Shown here: piece by piece, positions 26,508 to 33,474 of the stretch | Position numbering within the stretch: the stretch's first letter is position 1 | How the letters are laid out: each line of letters starts with the position of its first letter | Source: Conexibacter stalactiti | GTDB lineage: Bacteria > Actinomycetota > Thermoleophilia > Solirubrobacterales > Solirubrobacteraceae | Assembly (NCBI RefSeq): GCF_035967765.1 | Contig: NZ_JAYWIT010000006.1 | Length of the DNA stretch: 64,000 nt | Direction: 5' to 3' (one strand) | Made by a program: the position numbers and the translations under genes | The notes under the pieces: model-generated | What the model was told of the DNA's origin: nothing | Database searches by the model: none | The model's input: the letters and a program-made list of their open reading frames with translations, nothing else

Positions 26508-27281
26508 TCAAGATGGAGGAGATCCGATTGCCACGTCGTTGACGACAATCATCGTGTTGTTACCGGCTGCCGACGGCAGTCTCAGCTTCGCGTTGACAAG
26601 CCCGTCGATCAGGATCCCGATCGGGAAGAACCCGCAGGAGTTTGCGCCCGACACGGCAAACGAGTTATCAACGTTTCTCGCGCCGGTGAACGTCAGGTAG
26701 GTGTCAAAGAACGCGGGCGTGCCGAAAGAGCCGGAGATCGGGGTATTCGGCGCCGGAGGAGCCGTAGTGCCTGTGATCAGGTTCAGTCTGACGGGATTGC
26801 TGTCCGACGCGATCTGGCAGCCCGATCCGATCAGCGGATTGGTCAGCTTCAGCTTGACCGGCACCGAGACGGAATTCGTCGAGAGGTCAACTCTGATGTT
26901 GCTGGCAGGGCCCACCAGCTGCGCCTTCGCAGTGACGGCATTTCCGGGCAGCGGGAAGTTGATGCCGAGCAACCCGCCTGGGACCTGGATATCTCTCGCA
27001 AAGAAGCCGTTAGTACCTCTCGCGGGCAAGAACTCCGCTCCGGTTCCCACCTGTCTGAGCCCTCCTCGAATCTCGAGCGACTCACCGAGCGGAACTGTGA
27101 AGCCCTTGATCGTCAAGCTTCCACTTCTGGACTGAATGTCAATACAACCCTGAAAGTCCACTCCGCCCGACGGGCATCCGGAGAAGTTTGGGAAGACCGC
27201 GGCAGCCTGAGCCGAGCCTACCGCGACGACGCCGGCTGCCACGACAGCGGCCCAGGCCGTCCTAGTGACGCGCTTTCTCAT
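26508..27281 (-). CDS. Small secreted protein, CPSG family, copy A
   Basis: Exported protein of 257 residues, homologous to 32249-33007. Signal peptide of about 27 residues ends at AQAAA; the mature protein begins VFPNFSGCPSGG. Shared blocks with the paralogue are CIDIQSxSGS, IKGFxVPLG(E/D)S, RIRGGL, PARGTNGF, LITGTTAPPAPN and the C-terminal KLPSAAGNN. The chain is beta-rich, with four to five cysteines that could form disulfides, and no catalytic motif is visible. ATG 27281 has a GAAAGG ribosome site and a good promoter about 110 bases upstream. It lies beside the first propeller/surface pair, as its paralogue lies beside the second. Likely a cell-surface or spore-coat-like structural component; function unknown. 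Confidence 0.82.
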   Translation of the reverse strand: MRKRVTRTAWAAVVAAGVVAVGSAQAAAVFPNFSGCPSGGVDFQGCIDIQSRSGSLTIKGFTVPLGESLEIRGGLRQVGTGAEFLPARGTNGFFARDIQVPGGLLGINFPLPGNAVTAKAQLVGPASNIRVDLSTNSVSVPVKLKLTNPLIGSGCQIASDSNPVRLNLITGTTAPPAPNTPISGSFGTPAFFDTYLTFTGARNVDNSFAVSGANSCGFFPIGILIDGLVNAKLRLPSAAGNNTMIVVNDVAIGSPPS

Positions 27282-27397
27282 ATGCACACCTTTCTCCGCG
27301 CGAGCGGAACTAACAGACTCCTCCGACGCCCAGGCCCGGTTGCCGCACTGGGCGCCCTGATAGCGCAGGGGCCCCACGCAACGGCCCCAGCGGACCG

Positions 27398-27427
27398 AGA
27401 CTAGCGTGCGAAGCAATCGACTGTCAA
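27398..27427 (-). promoter_or_regulatory. Promoter of 26508-27281
   Basis: Minus strand TTGACA (27422-27427), 18-base spacer, TAGTCT (27398-27403). Predicted start near 27391 gives a leader of about 110 bases before the ATG at 27281. Confidence 0.65.
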
Positions 27428-27575
27428 GCAACCAGAGTGTCGATAGCCACAGATACTAGTCGATCGAGACCTACTCGGCTTTCCGCTCGCGATGCGGCCG
27501 CAGCTAGTCCCAACTCTACTCAGGCACTGTCGATACCTAACTAGTTCATACGGGACGCCGGCGCGCGATCCGCGC

Positions 27576-27604
27576 TTGACAGTCTGGAATATAGATTCTA
27601 AGGT
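27576..27604 (+). promoter_or_regulatory. Promoter of 27709-28332
   Basis: TTGACA (27576-27581), 17-base spacer, TAAGGT (27599-27604). Predicted start near 27611 gives a leader of about 98 bases. Confidence 0.65.
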
Positions 27605-27708
27605 CGTTGATGCGTGTCAGGGGGCACCACTTTGCAATCTATGCCTAGGAGGTACAGGACGCGCGTGACCTCGCACGCATCAGAATATTCCCATGCAGAG
27701 GAGACTCA

Positions 27709-28332
27709 ATGTTCTCAAGATGGATCCAGGCCCTGCTCGTCGGTATCGTGGCAACCGTCGCGCTCGGTGCCGCGGTCAGCTCGGCGACCGCTACGAGACT
27801 CTCGATCTCGCCCACAAGTGCTTCGGCAAGTGGAATTCTCACACTGTCCGCGTCCGGCCTTACAACGACATGCAACGTTACGCTCGCTCTCCTAACGCCT
27901 AATTCGATCGCAAAGGTCGCGGGAACGCCAATAGGTACAATCCTACTAACCGGCGTTGGCAGAACGATAGTCAATAGCTGCAGCGCCGCGATTAGAGATG
28001 TCATAGTCCTAAATGGCATCGTTCTCGGATACACTTCGTTTGCTACTGCACTACCAAGAATAGCGAACATAACGACCGACGCCGTGAATAACACGAGAGG
28101 ATTCCTAATCAGCTACGCTGCTGGCCCGCAGTGCCTATACAACGCATTCGGCATTCGAGCCGTGTTTATTCGTAACGATGCACTTGGCGGGAGAATTACG
28201 AATGCCAATGTCTCGTCACCCTCGGCGCTCACTGTAACTCCGCTACCAGGATCCGGCGCCTGTCCGACGAATGCGAGACTGTCGGGCAACCTGGTCGTCA
28301 TCGGCACACAACCAATAGTCACCCTAATATAG
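27709..28332 (+). CDS. Small secreted protein, CNVT family, low G+C
   Basis: Exported protein of 207 residues. The signal peptide ends near SSATATRL; the mature part is Ser/Thr/Ile-rich and beta-like. It is distantly similar to 40308-40862: both have an early cysteine in a CNVT motif, a second cysteine in the middle and a late Cys-Pro near the C-terminus. ATG at 27709 follows GAGGAG. Its base composition is very unlike the window: 28021-28080 has 28 G+C of 60, and codons such as ATA, CTA and AGA are frequent, so recent transfer is plausible. It has its own promoter and terminator. Function unknown; the location among surface-protein genes suggests an extracellular role. Confidence 0.8.
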   Translation: MFSRWIQALLVGIVATVALGAAVSSATATRLSISPTSASASGILTLSASGLTTTCNVTLALLTPNSIAKVAGTPIGTILLTGVGRTIVNSCSAAIRDVIVLNGIVLGYTSFATALPRIANITTDAVNNTRGFLISYAAGPQCLYNAFGIRAVFIRNDALGGRITNANVSSPSALTVTPLPGSGACPTNARLSGNLVVIGTQPIVTLI

Positions 28333-28368
28333 GGAGGGCTAGAAGGATCGCTTGAAGATTGACGTTTG

Positions 28369-28395
28369 CGAGCGGGGCCGAACTGGCCTCGCTCG
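28369..28395 (+). terminator. Terminator after 27709-28332
   Basis: An 11-bp stem (28369-28379 with 28385-28395, one G-U pair) followed by TTCTAT, 36 bases after the stop codon. The 240-base gap up to 28572 holds nothing else I can support. Confidence 0.6.
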
Positions 28396-28572
28396 TTCTA
28401 TGGTTGCATCGATAGATGTTCCAACCTTCCGATGCGTGAGACACCACAGGCTGTTGCGTCGTGCCATCACGCTGCGTCCGCCGACGGAAACTGATAACCC
28501 ATAGGCGAGTTTCTACCGACCGGGATGGACGATCTGACGGACGAACCGTGGAAGGCGTTTCCGCTCGAGCCG

Positions 28573-29628
28573 TCAAGCACCGTTCCTCGATGTCCGCATG
28601 TGCCGTCGCGACGTCCCGCCTCCGACCGGGTCACGAGCCGCTCCCCGCGCGTGGACTGCTGCCTCACGAAAAGCCCGCTCCCACTCTCCCCCCAACCCTG
28701 CCACCGTCTGCGTCTTCGCCCACGCCCGGGCTCTTCCGGCCAGCTCAGCGCGGCGGTATGGATCGCGCACCAAGGCGTCGATCGCGTCGAACCAGTCGCT
28801 GTCGGCGACGAGCAGGCCGCCCTGCGCTTCGCCAAGCCCCGCGTATGGCCCCACTGGAGAGGCGAGCCAGGGAACACCGGCTGCCGCGTATTCCTTCAGC
28901 TTGATGTCGGACCGCGCTCGGCTGAAGGGTGAGTCGACGAGTGGCGCCAGGCCGATGTCGAAGTCGCGGACGCGACCGAGCAGGTCGTCGAACGGCACCC
29001 ATGGCACATGGACGTAGCGCTCGCGCAGCTTCAGGTCGCAACCAAGCATGACGACGCTGACATGGTCGTGCGCGCGTTGGATCGCCTGCAGGACCTTCGC
29101 GATCTTCAGCTTTTCGAGATCTGGCACGTGCTCGCCGGCGGCGACCAGGCCGATCACGACGCCGACGTGTTTGCGACGTCTGCCCGGCAGCGACGATCTC
29201 CACAAGAGGTTCGGCATCACCTTGATTCGCTCAACGCCCTGTTCGCGGTAGAGCGATGCGAGGTGCTCGTTGGTCGTCGTCATCAGGTCGACCGAGCGGG
29301 CGATCTCGAGCGAGAGCCTGTGGAACCGGCGTACAGCTCGGCGGCCGCCGAGCACGCGGCGCAGTTCTCGCGACATCGGTGCGTTGCGCACATCGTCGTC
29401 GGTGTCCCAGACCACGCCCACTCCGCGGGACTGCAACTCCCACAGCGCCGATGCGTCCTCACTCACCCACTGGTGGACATGAAAGACATCCCAGTCGGGC
29501 GCGCTGTCCAACGGCTGGTCCCGCGTCGATATCACCTTGTGCCCGCGGCGCCGCATCTCCGCCATCGGCACCATCACTCGATAGTGGCCGTTGGCCGTGT
29601 CGTCGCGGCCCGAGTACCCGATCTTCAC
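28573..29628 (-). CDS. GT-B glycosyltransferase, paralogue 2
   Basis: Glycosyltransferase-like protein, 351 residues from the GTG at 29628. This start is preferred because paralogues begin with M(K/R)I/L at the same point (here KIGYSGRDDTANGHYRV); an ATG at 29688 would add 20 unrelated residues. The N-terminal half has VVWDTDDDVRNAPMS, the central part has TTTNEHLASLYREQG, and the C-terminal donor site reads IKLKEYAAAGVPWLASPVGPY with GLGEAQGG. The tail (RDPVGGGTSRRHM) is longer and more basic than in the others. It is divergent from paralogue 3 and surrounded by surface-protein genes, so a role in decorating those proteins or a wall polymer is a reasonable guess. Substrates unknown. Confidence 0.8.
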   Translation of the reverse strand: MKIGYSGRDDTANGHYRVMVPMAEMRRRGHKVISTRDQPLDSAPDWDVFHVHQWVSEDASALWELQSRGVGVVWDTDDDVRNAPMSRELRRVLGGRRAVRRFHRLSLEIARSVDLMTTTNEHLASLYREQGVERIKVMPNLLWRSSLPGRRRKHVGVVIGLVAAGEHVPDLEKLKIAKVLQAIQRAHDHVSVVMLGCDLKLRERYVHVPWVPFDDLLGRVRDFDIGLAPLVDSPFSRARSDIKLKEYAAAGVPWLASPVGPYAGLGEAQGGLLVADSDWFDAIDALVRDPYRRAELAGRARAWAKTQTVAGLGGEWERAFREAAVHARGAARDPVGGGTSRRHMRTSRNGA

Positions 29629-29795
29629 GACAGGTTCCGTCGGTATCGCGCCATGGGCACACCTGAAGCTTGTCTTGCCATGGCGCATGCTCTCATAACT
29701 CACTGTCCGATGCCAGTTGATTTGCGAGCATCGATCTTCGCAATTCCGAACTTGGGCCTTGCTCGGTCGGAAGACCGACTTCTGGAGCTTCTCAG

Positions 29796-29824
29796 TTGCT
29801 CGCGCAACCCGCCATCGGCATGCT
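29796..29824 (+). promoter_or_regulatory. Promoter of GT paralogue 3 (shared type)
   Basis: TTGCTC (29796-29801), 17-base spacer, CATGCT (29819-29824), eight bases before the ATG at 29833. The same hexamers with an 18-base spacer, and the continuation CATGCTAGGC, precede paralogue 4 at 43609, so the element is conserved between paralogues. Confidence 0.5.
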
Positions 29825-29832
29825 AGGCGGAG

Positions 29833-30849
29833 ATGCGAATCACGCTCGTAAGCGACGCCGACCTCGTCAACAGCAACTACCGCGGCTATCAGCCGTTGAT
29901 GGTGCTGTCGCGCAGAGGTCACGACATCACGTTCACGCGCCTCGGCGAGCCGCGCTATCGCGCGTCCACGCTGCTGCAGTCGGACGTCGTGCACATCCAC
30001 CGCTATACCGACCCTGAGCTGCTGCAGATTGTGGCGCAGCTGCGCGACGCCGGCATCGGAGTCGTCTGGGACAACGACGACGACCTCACCGCAGTTCCGA
30101 GATCCAACCCGAACTACCGCAAGTTCGGCGGCCCGGCCAACCGCGCGCGGATCCAGGCGGCGCTGAGACGGACCGTGACCGCCGCCGATGTCGTGACGAC
30201 GCCGAGCGAACTCCTCGCAGCGCAGTACCGCGCTGCCGGCGCCGACGACGTGCGCCTGCTGGAGAACTACCTGCCGCCCGAGTTCGGCCGCGTCAAGCCC
30301 GCTAAGCACGACGGCGTGACGCTCGTCTGGCTCGCTGGCCTGGAGCACCAGGTCGACTATCAGCGGCTGCGCCTCAAGGAGACGCTGGTGCGGCTCCTAG
30401 ACGCTCATGCCGATCTGCGCGTCCTCAGCATCGGGCTGGGACTCGGACTTCCGAGCGACCGCTACGAGCACATCCGGCAGGTCGACTTCCTCGAGCTGGC
30501 GAAGGGCATGTCCGCCGGCGACATCGGTCTCGCGCCGCTGGCGGACATACCGTGGAACCAGGCACGCTCCAACATCAAGCTGAAGGAATACGCCGCCGCC
30601 GGTCTGCCGTGGCTCGCGTCGCCGGTCGGCCCGTACCTCGGGCTCGGCGAGAAGCAGGGTGGCGAGCTTGTCCCGGACGATGCCTGGCACGACGTCATCG
30701 ATCGACTGATCGTCGACGTCCGCCGCCGGCGCAAGCTGGCAAAGAACGCGGCGAAGTGGGCGAAGGGCCAGTCGATCGAGGACCATGCGCATCTGTGGGA
30801 CAGCGCGTTCCGCGACGCGGCCCAGCGTGCGAAGCGGCGCGCGCTCTAG
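29833..30849 (+). CDS. GT-B glycosyltransferase, paralogue 3
   Basis: Glycosyltransferase-like protein of 338 residues. It opens MRITLVSDADLVNSNYRGYQ, carries VVWDNDDDLTAVPR in the N-terminal domain and the donor-site block IKLKEYAAAGLPWLASPVGPY with GLGEKQGG in the C-terminal domain. It is closest to paralogue 4 (43609): both have NYRKFGG or AYRKFGG after the DNDDD motif and W(I/L)AGLEHQ(L/V)D. The gene is divergent from paralogue 2 and convergent with paralogue 5, whose stop is only three bases away. A promoter of a type shared with paralogue 4 lies just upstream. Substrates unknown. Confidence 0.83.
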   Translation: MRITLVSDADLVNSNYRGYQPLMVLSRRGHDITFTRLGEPRYRASTLLQSDVVHIHRYTDPELLQIVAQLRDAGIGVVWDNDDDLTAVPRSNPNYRKFGGPANRARIQAALRRTVTAADVVTTPSELLAAQYRAAGADDVRLLENYLPPEFGRVKPAKHDGVTLVWLAGLEHQVDYQRLRLKETLVRLLDAHADLRVLSIGLGLGLPSDRYEHIRQVDFLELAKGMSAGDIGLAPLADIPWNQARSNIKLKEYAAAGLPWLASPVGPYLGLGEKQGGELVPDDAWHDVIDRLIVDVRRRRKLAKNAAKWAKGQSIEDHAHLWDSAFRDAAQRAKRRAL

Positions 30850-30852
30850 CGG

Positions 30853-31875
30853 TCATCGCATCGCCGCCTCACGTCTCGCGCGCACGACCGCGTCGCGAAA
30901 GGCGACCTCCCACGGGCCGACGCCCTCGCGAATCGTCTGTCTCTGAGCCCAGGTCCGTCCGGCCGAAGCGAGCTCGCGCCGCTTGAGTGGATCGTTGACG
31001 AGCGTGAGGATCGCTTGCTCCCACCCGCCGTCGTCGACGAGCAGCCCACCATGCGCCTCCCGTGCACCGGCGTACGGGCCGATCGGAGATGCAAGCCATG
31101 CCGCGCCGGCGGCGGCGTACTCCTTCAGTTTGATGTTCGAGCGCGCGCGGTTGAACGGCGTGTCGATCAACGGGGCAAGACCCACGTCGATGGCTTCCAG
31201 GGTGGAGAGCAGGTCGGTGAAGGGGATCGCGTCGCGATGGGTGTAGCGGTCGTGCCTGATCTCGAGATCGACGCCGATCGCGAGCACAGTCACGTCATCG
31301 ACGGCATCGAGCACCCGACGCAACGCCTCCGCGATGCGCAGGCCCGCGATGTCTTCGCGGTGCTCGTGGGCCGCGACGATTCCGACCGTCACCCCCTGGC
31401 GGCGCTGACGCGTTCTCGCGGCCGGCAGTACGCCGAGATAGTTCTCGATCACCGCGACGTGCGTGACACCCGCATCACGGTACAGGTCCGCGAGGTGCTC
31501 GTTGGTCGTCGTCAGGAGGTGTGCCTCGCGCGCGATCTCGACCGATTGCGCGAATACGCGCTTCAGCTTCCGGCGGCCGCCGAGTCTCCGGTATCCCGGC
31601 GTGCCCTTGGGGATCGACAGCAGGTCGTCGTCGGTGTCCCAGACGACGGCAACGCCAGCACGACGCAGGCGCCGGACGACCGCGATGTTGTCGTCGTCGA
31701 CGAACTGCTGCAGATGCAACAAGTCCCATGGCGGCACGCCGGCGAGCACCTTGTCATACGCGGTTCTGTGCGGCCAGTGGACGGTGTGCCCACGGCGCTC
31801 GAGCTGGGCCATCGGGTAGATCGCTCGGTAGTACGCGTTTGCCGTCGGGCCCTGGAAAGCCACGCCCAGTCTCAT
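30853..31875 (-). CDS. GT-B glycosyltransferase, paralogue 5
   Basis: Glycosyltransferase-like protein of 340 residues from ATG 31875, which follows an AGAGGGGGA ribosome site; a longer Arg/Gly-rich extension is rejected because homologues start at MRLGVAFQ. Motifs: ANAYYRAIYPMAQL near the start, VVWDTDDDLLSIPKG, TTTNEHLADLYRDAG and the C-terminal IKLKEYAAAGAAWLASPIGPY. In that last motif the usual Gly-Leu/Val-Pro before WLAS is replaced by Gly-Ala-Ala, and GLGE is replaced by GARE, so this copy has drifted at the donor site. It is convergent with paralogue 3. Function unknown. Confidence 0.82.
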   Translation of the reverse strand: MRLGVAFQGPTANAYYRAIYPMAQLERRGHTVHWPHRTAYDKVLAGVPPWDLLHLQQFVDDDNIAVVRRLRRAGVAVVWDTDDDLLSIPKGTPGYRRLGGRRKLKRVFAQSVEIAREAHLLTTTNEHLADLYRDAGVTHVAVIENYLGVLPAARTRQRRQGVTVGIVAAHEHREDIAGLRIAEALRRVLDAVDDVTVLAIGVDLEIRHDRYTHRDAIPFTDLLSTLEAIDVGLAPLIDTPFNRARSNIKLKEYAAAGAAWLASPIGPYAGAREAHGGLLVDDGGWEQAILTLVNDPLKRRELASAGRTWAQRQTIREGVGPWEVAFRDAVVRARREAAMR

Positions 31876-32248
31876 CTGAATTCCCCCTCTTCCGCGACCA
31901 CCGCCCCCTCGACGGCGTCGCAACTCTATCCCGTGGGCTCAAGCTTCGCACGGACGCTCACGCGCCACCTGTGCCTTGACATGAACGCCGGTGTCTTTCT
32001 AGAGTGATAGGTGCGCTGACCCGGTCGTAGTCTGCGCATTTCAGATGACGCCTGGGCGCGGTCGCATCCAGGCGAGGGGATGAGAGATACAGGGAGCCGC
32101 AATCAAGGCTGCCCTGCAGATACGTGCGCTCGGACCATCAGGAGGAGGTTCGGCGCCGGACGCCTGCGGGCTTCCGCCCTTGGACCGGAGCTGCGCTTTC
32201 AGCCAACGGTTTCGCGTGCTTGTTCACGCGAGAAGAGGAGATGTGTTG
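31876..32248 (+). other. Promoter and long leader region, no gene seen
   Basis: 373 bases between divergent genes. It contains the plus-strand promoter at 31976-32005 and a leader of about 237 bases for the secreted protein at 32249. A candidate -10 for the minus-strand GT gene (TAGAGT, 31923-31928) is present. I could not match the leader to a known riboswitch. Confidence 0.6.
31976..32005 (+). promoter_or_regulatory. Promoter of 32249-33007
   Basis: TTGACA (31976-31981), 18-base spacer, TAGAGT (32000-32005). Predicted start near 32012 leaves a leader of about 237 bases before the ATG at 32249. Confidence 0.65.
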
Positions 32249-33007
32249 ATGAAGCTCCGTAATCGCATCGCTGCCGTGAGCGCGGGCGTGGCCTCGGCCG
32301 CGCTGCTCGCGCTCAGCGGCCAGGCAAGTGCCGCTTTCCCGGACTATGCCGGCTGCCCGTCGGGCGTCTTCTACTGCATCGACATCCAGTCGACGAGCGG
32401 CAGCATGGACATCAAGGGCTTCGGGGTGCCGCTCGGCGACTCGCTCCGCATCCGCGGCGGTCTCGGGCAGAACACGGCCGGGGAGATCGTCTTCAGCCCT
32501 GCCAGAGGCACCAATGGCTTCATAGCGAAGCCGGTTCAGGTCCCCGGTGGCATCCTCGGCATCGACTTCTGGCTGCCCGGCAACTCGGTGACCGCAACCG
32601 CGCAGCTGGCGGGCTCGCCGTCTGACATCAGACTGAACCCGTTCACGCTCGACATGTCGGTGCCGCTCAAGCTCGCGCTGACCAACCCGATCATCGGCCC
32701 GGGCTGCCAGATCGGCTCCAACAGAAGCCCCGTGTGGGTCAACCTGATCACCGGGACCACCGCTCCGCCGGCTCCGAACAGACCGATCTCGGGCCACCTC
32801 GGCAGACTGAGCACGCCGACGCCGACGAGCGTGATCCTGTCCGACAACCTCAACGTCGACAATTCGTTCGCGATCCCCGGCGCCTCGGGTTGCGGCATCG
32901 GCCTCGGGCTGATCAACGGCGCCATCAACCTGAAGCTGAAGCTGCCGTCGGCCGCGGGCAACAACGCCCTCATCGTCGGCAACAACGTCGCGCTCGCGCA
33001 GCCGTAG
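32249..33007 (+). CDS. Small secreted protein, CPSG family, copy B
   Basis: Exported protein of 252 residues, paralogue of 26508-27281. ATG 32249 follows AAGAGGAG by eight bases. Signal peptide ends at GQASA; the mature protein starts AFPDYAGCPSGVFYC. It shares CIDIQSTSGS, IKGFGVPLGDS, PARGTNGF, LITGTTAPPAPN and KLPSAAGNN with its paralogue, and has cysteines in equivalent places. Compared with copy A it is more G+C-rich and looks better adapted to the genome. It has a -35/-10 promoter with a long leader and a strong intrinsic terminator, as expected of a highly expressed single gene. It is adjacent to the second large surface unit. Function unknown. Confidence 0.85.
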   Translation: MKLRNRIAAVSAGVASAALLALSGQASAAFPDYAGCPSGVFYCIDIQSTSGSMDIKGFGVPLGDSLRIRGGLGQNTAGEIVFSPARGTNGFIAKPVQVPGGILGIDFWLPGNSVTATAQLAGSPSDIRLNPFTLDMSVPLKLALTNPIIGPGCQIGSNRSPVWVNLITGTTAPPAPNRPISGHLGRLSTPTPTSVILSDNLNVDNSFAIPGASGCGIGLGLINGAINLKLKLPSAAGNNALIVGNNVALAQP

Positions 33008-33029
33008 GCACGACGAACACCCGCCTCAC

Positions 33030-33060
33030 CGGCCCCCGGACGCCCAGCGTCCGGGGGCCG
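33030..33060 (+). terminator. Intrinsic terminator after 32249-33007
   Basis: Perfect 13-bp G+C-rich stem (33030-33042 with 33048-33060), five-base loop, then TTTTCGTT, 22 bases after the stop codon. A classic rho-independent terminator. Confidence 0.9.
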
Positions 33061-33179
33061 TTTTCGTTAAGCGGGCATTCAGCAGGGCCCGGCCCATCAA
33101 ATGGAGGCGGAGGCAGGCTACGGGCGGAGGGAGCGCGGGCGGGCCGCTGGCCGGGGCCGGCCGCTGGCGGTTGAGCAGG

Positions 33180-33263
33180 GCCGCTGGCGGCACGGGCGGG
33201 GCCGCTGGCGGCACGGGCGGGGCCGCTGGCGGCACGGGCGGGGCCGCTGGCGGGACAAGCGGG
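33180..33263 (+). repeat. Four tandem copies of a 21-base repeat
   Basis: Units of GCCGCTGGCGGCACGGGCGG plus a final G: copies at 33180-33200, 33201-33221 and 33222-33242 are identical, and 33243-33263 has three changes. The unit is a multiple of three but no gene is convincing here, so it reads as an intergenic minisatellite likely to vary in copy number. Confidence 0.9.
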
Positions 33264-33394
33264 GTGGGCGGCCCGCTGGCAGGGCGGTGGGGCTCCAGGG
33301 CGCCAGGCGTCACGCGCGCGGCGTGCCGCAGCGCACGGGCGATGGCGCGCATACGTGAAGTGCCGACCACTGGCCACCCGCGCCAGGAACGCAA

Positions 33395-33424
33395 ACGGGG
33401 CGGCGCCTTCAGGCGCCGCCCCGT
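33395..33424 (-). terminator. Hairpin terminator of surface unit B
   Basis: Perfect 13-bp stem (ACGGGGCGGCGCC, 33395-33407 with 33412-33424) and loop TTCA, about 50 bases after the stop of the 952-residue protein, followed on the minus strand by TTGCGTTC. It resembles the terminator at 21283-21312 at 12 of 13 stem positions. Confidence 0.75.
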
Positions 33425-33474
33425 CGTCATCTACTTGGATGCGGCTCGCCGGCGCGCCGGCGAGCCGATTGCTC

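Larger units (their letters stand above)
27282..27708 (+). other. Divergent promoter region, no gene seen
   Basis: 427 bases between two divergent small secreted-protein genes. It holds a minus-strand promoter (27398-27427), a plus-strand promoter (27576-27604) and leaders of about 110 and 98 bases. The middle is notably A+T-rich. No coding frame is convincing. Confidence 0.7.
33008..33474 (+). other. Gene-free region with two terminators and a tandem repeat
   Basis: 467 bases between the convergent genes 32249-33007 and 33475-36333. It holds the plus-strand terminator at 33030-33060, a 21-base tandem repeat at 33180-33263 and the minus-strand terminator at 33395-33424. Open frames over the repeat are low-complexity and have no ribosome sites. 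Confidence 0.7.

Noticed and set aside
29629..30348. Long N-terminal extension of GT paralogue 2
   Set aside because: Paralogues all start at the KIG/RIT/RIA/RLG point; the extension is antisense to paralogue 3.
33180..33263. CRISPR array
   Set aside because: Repeats are head-to-tail without spacers and no cas genes are present.
33101..33430. Arg/Gly- or Pro/Ala-repeat proteins over the 21-base tandem repeat
   Set aside because: Low-complexity frames exist on both strands because the unit is 21 bases; no start signals.
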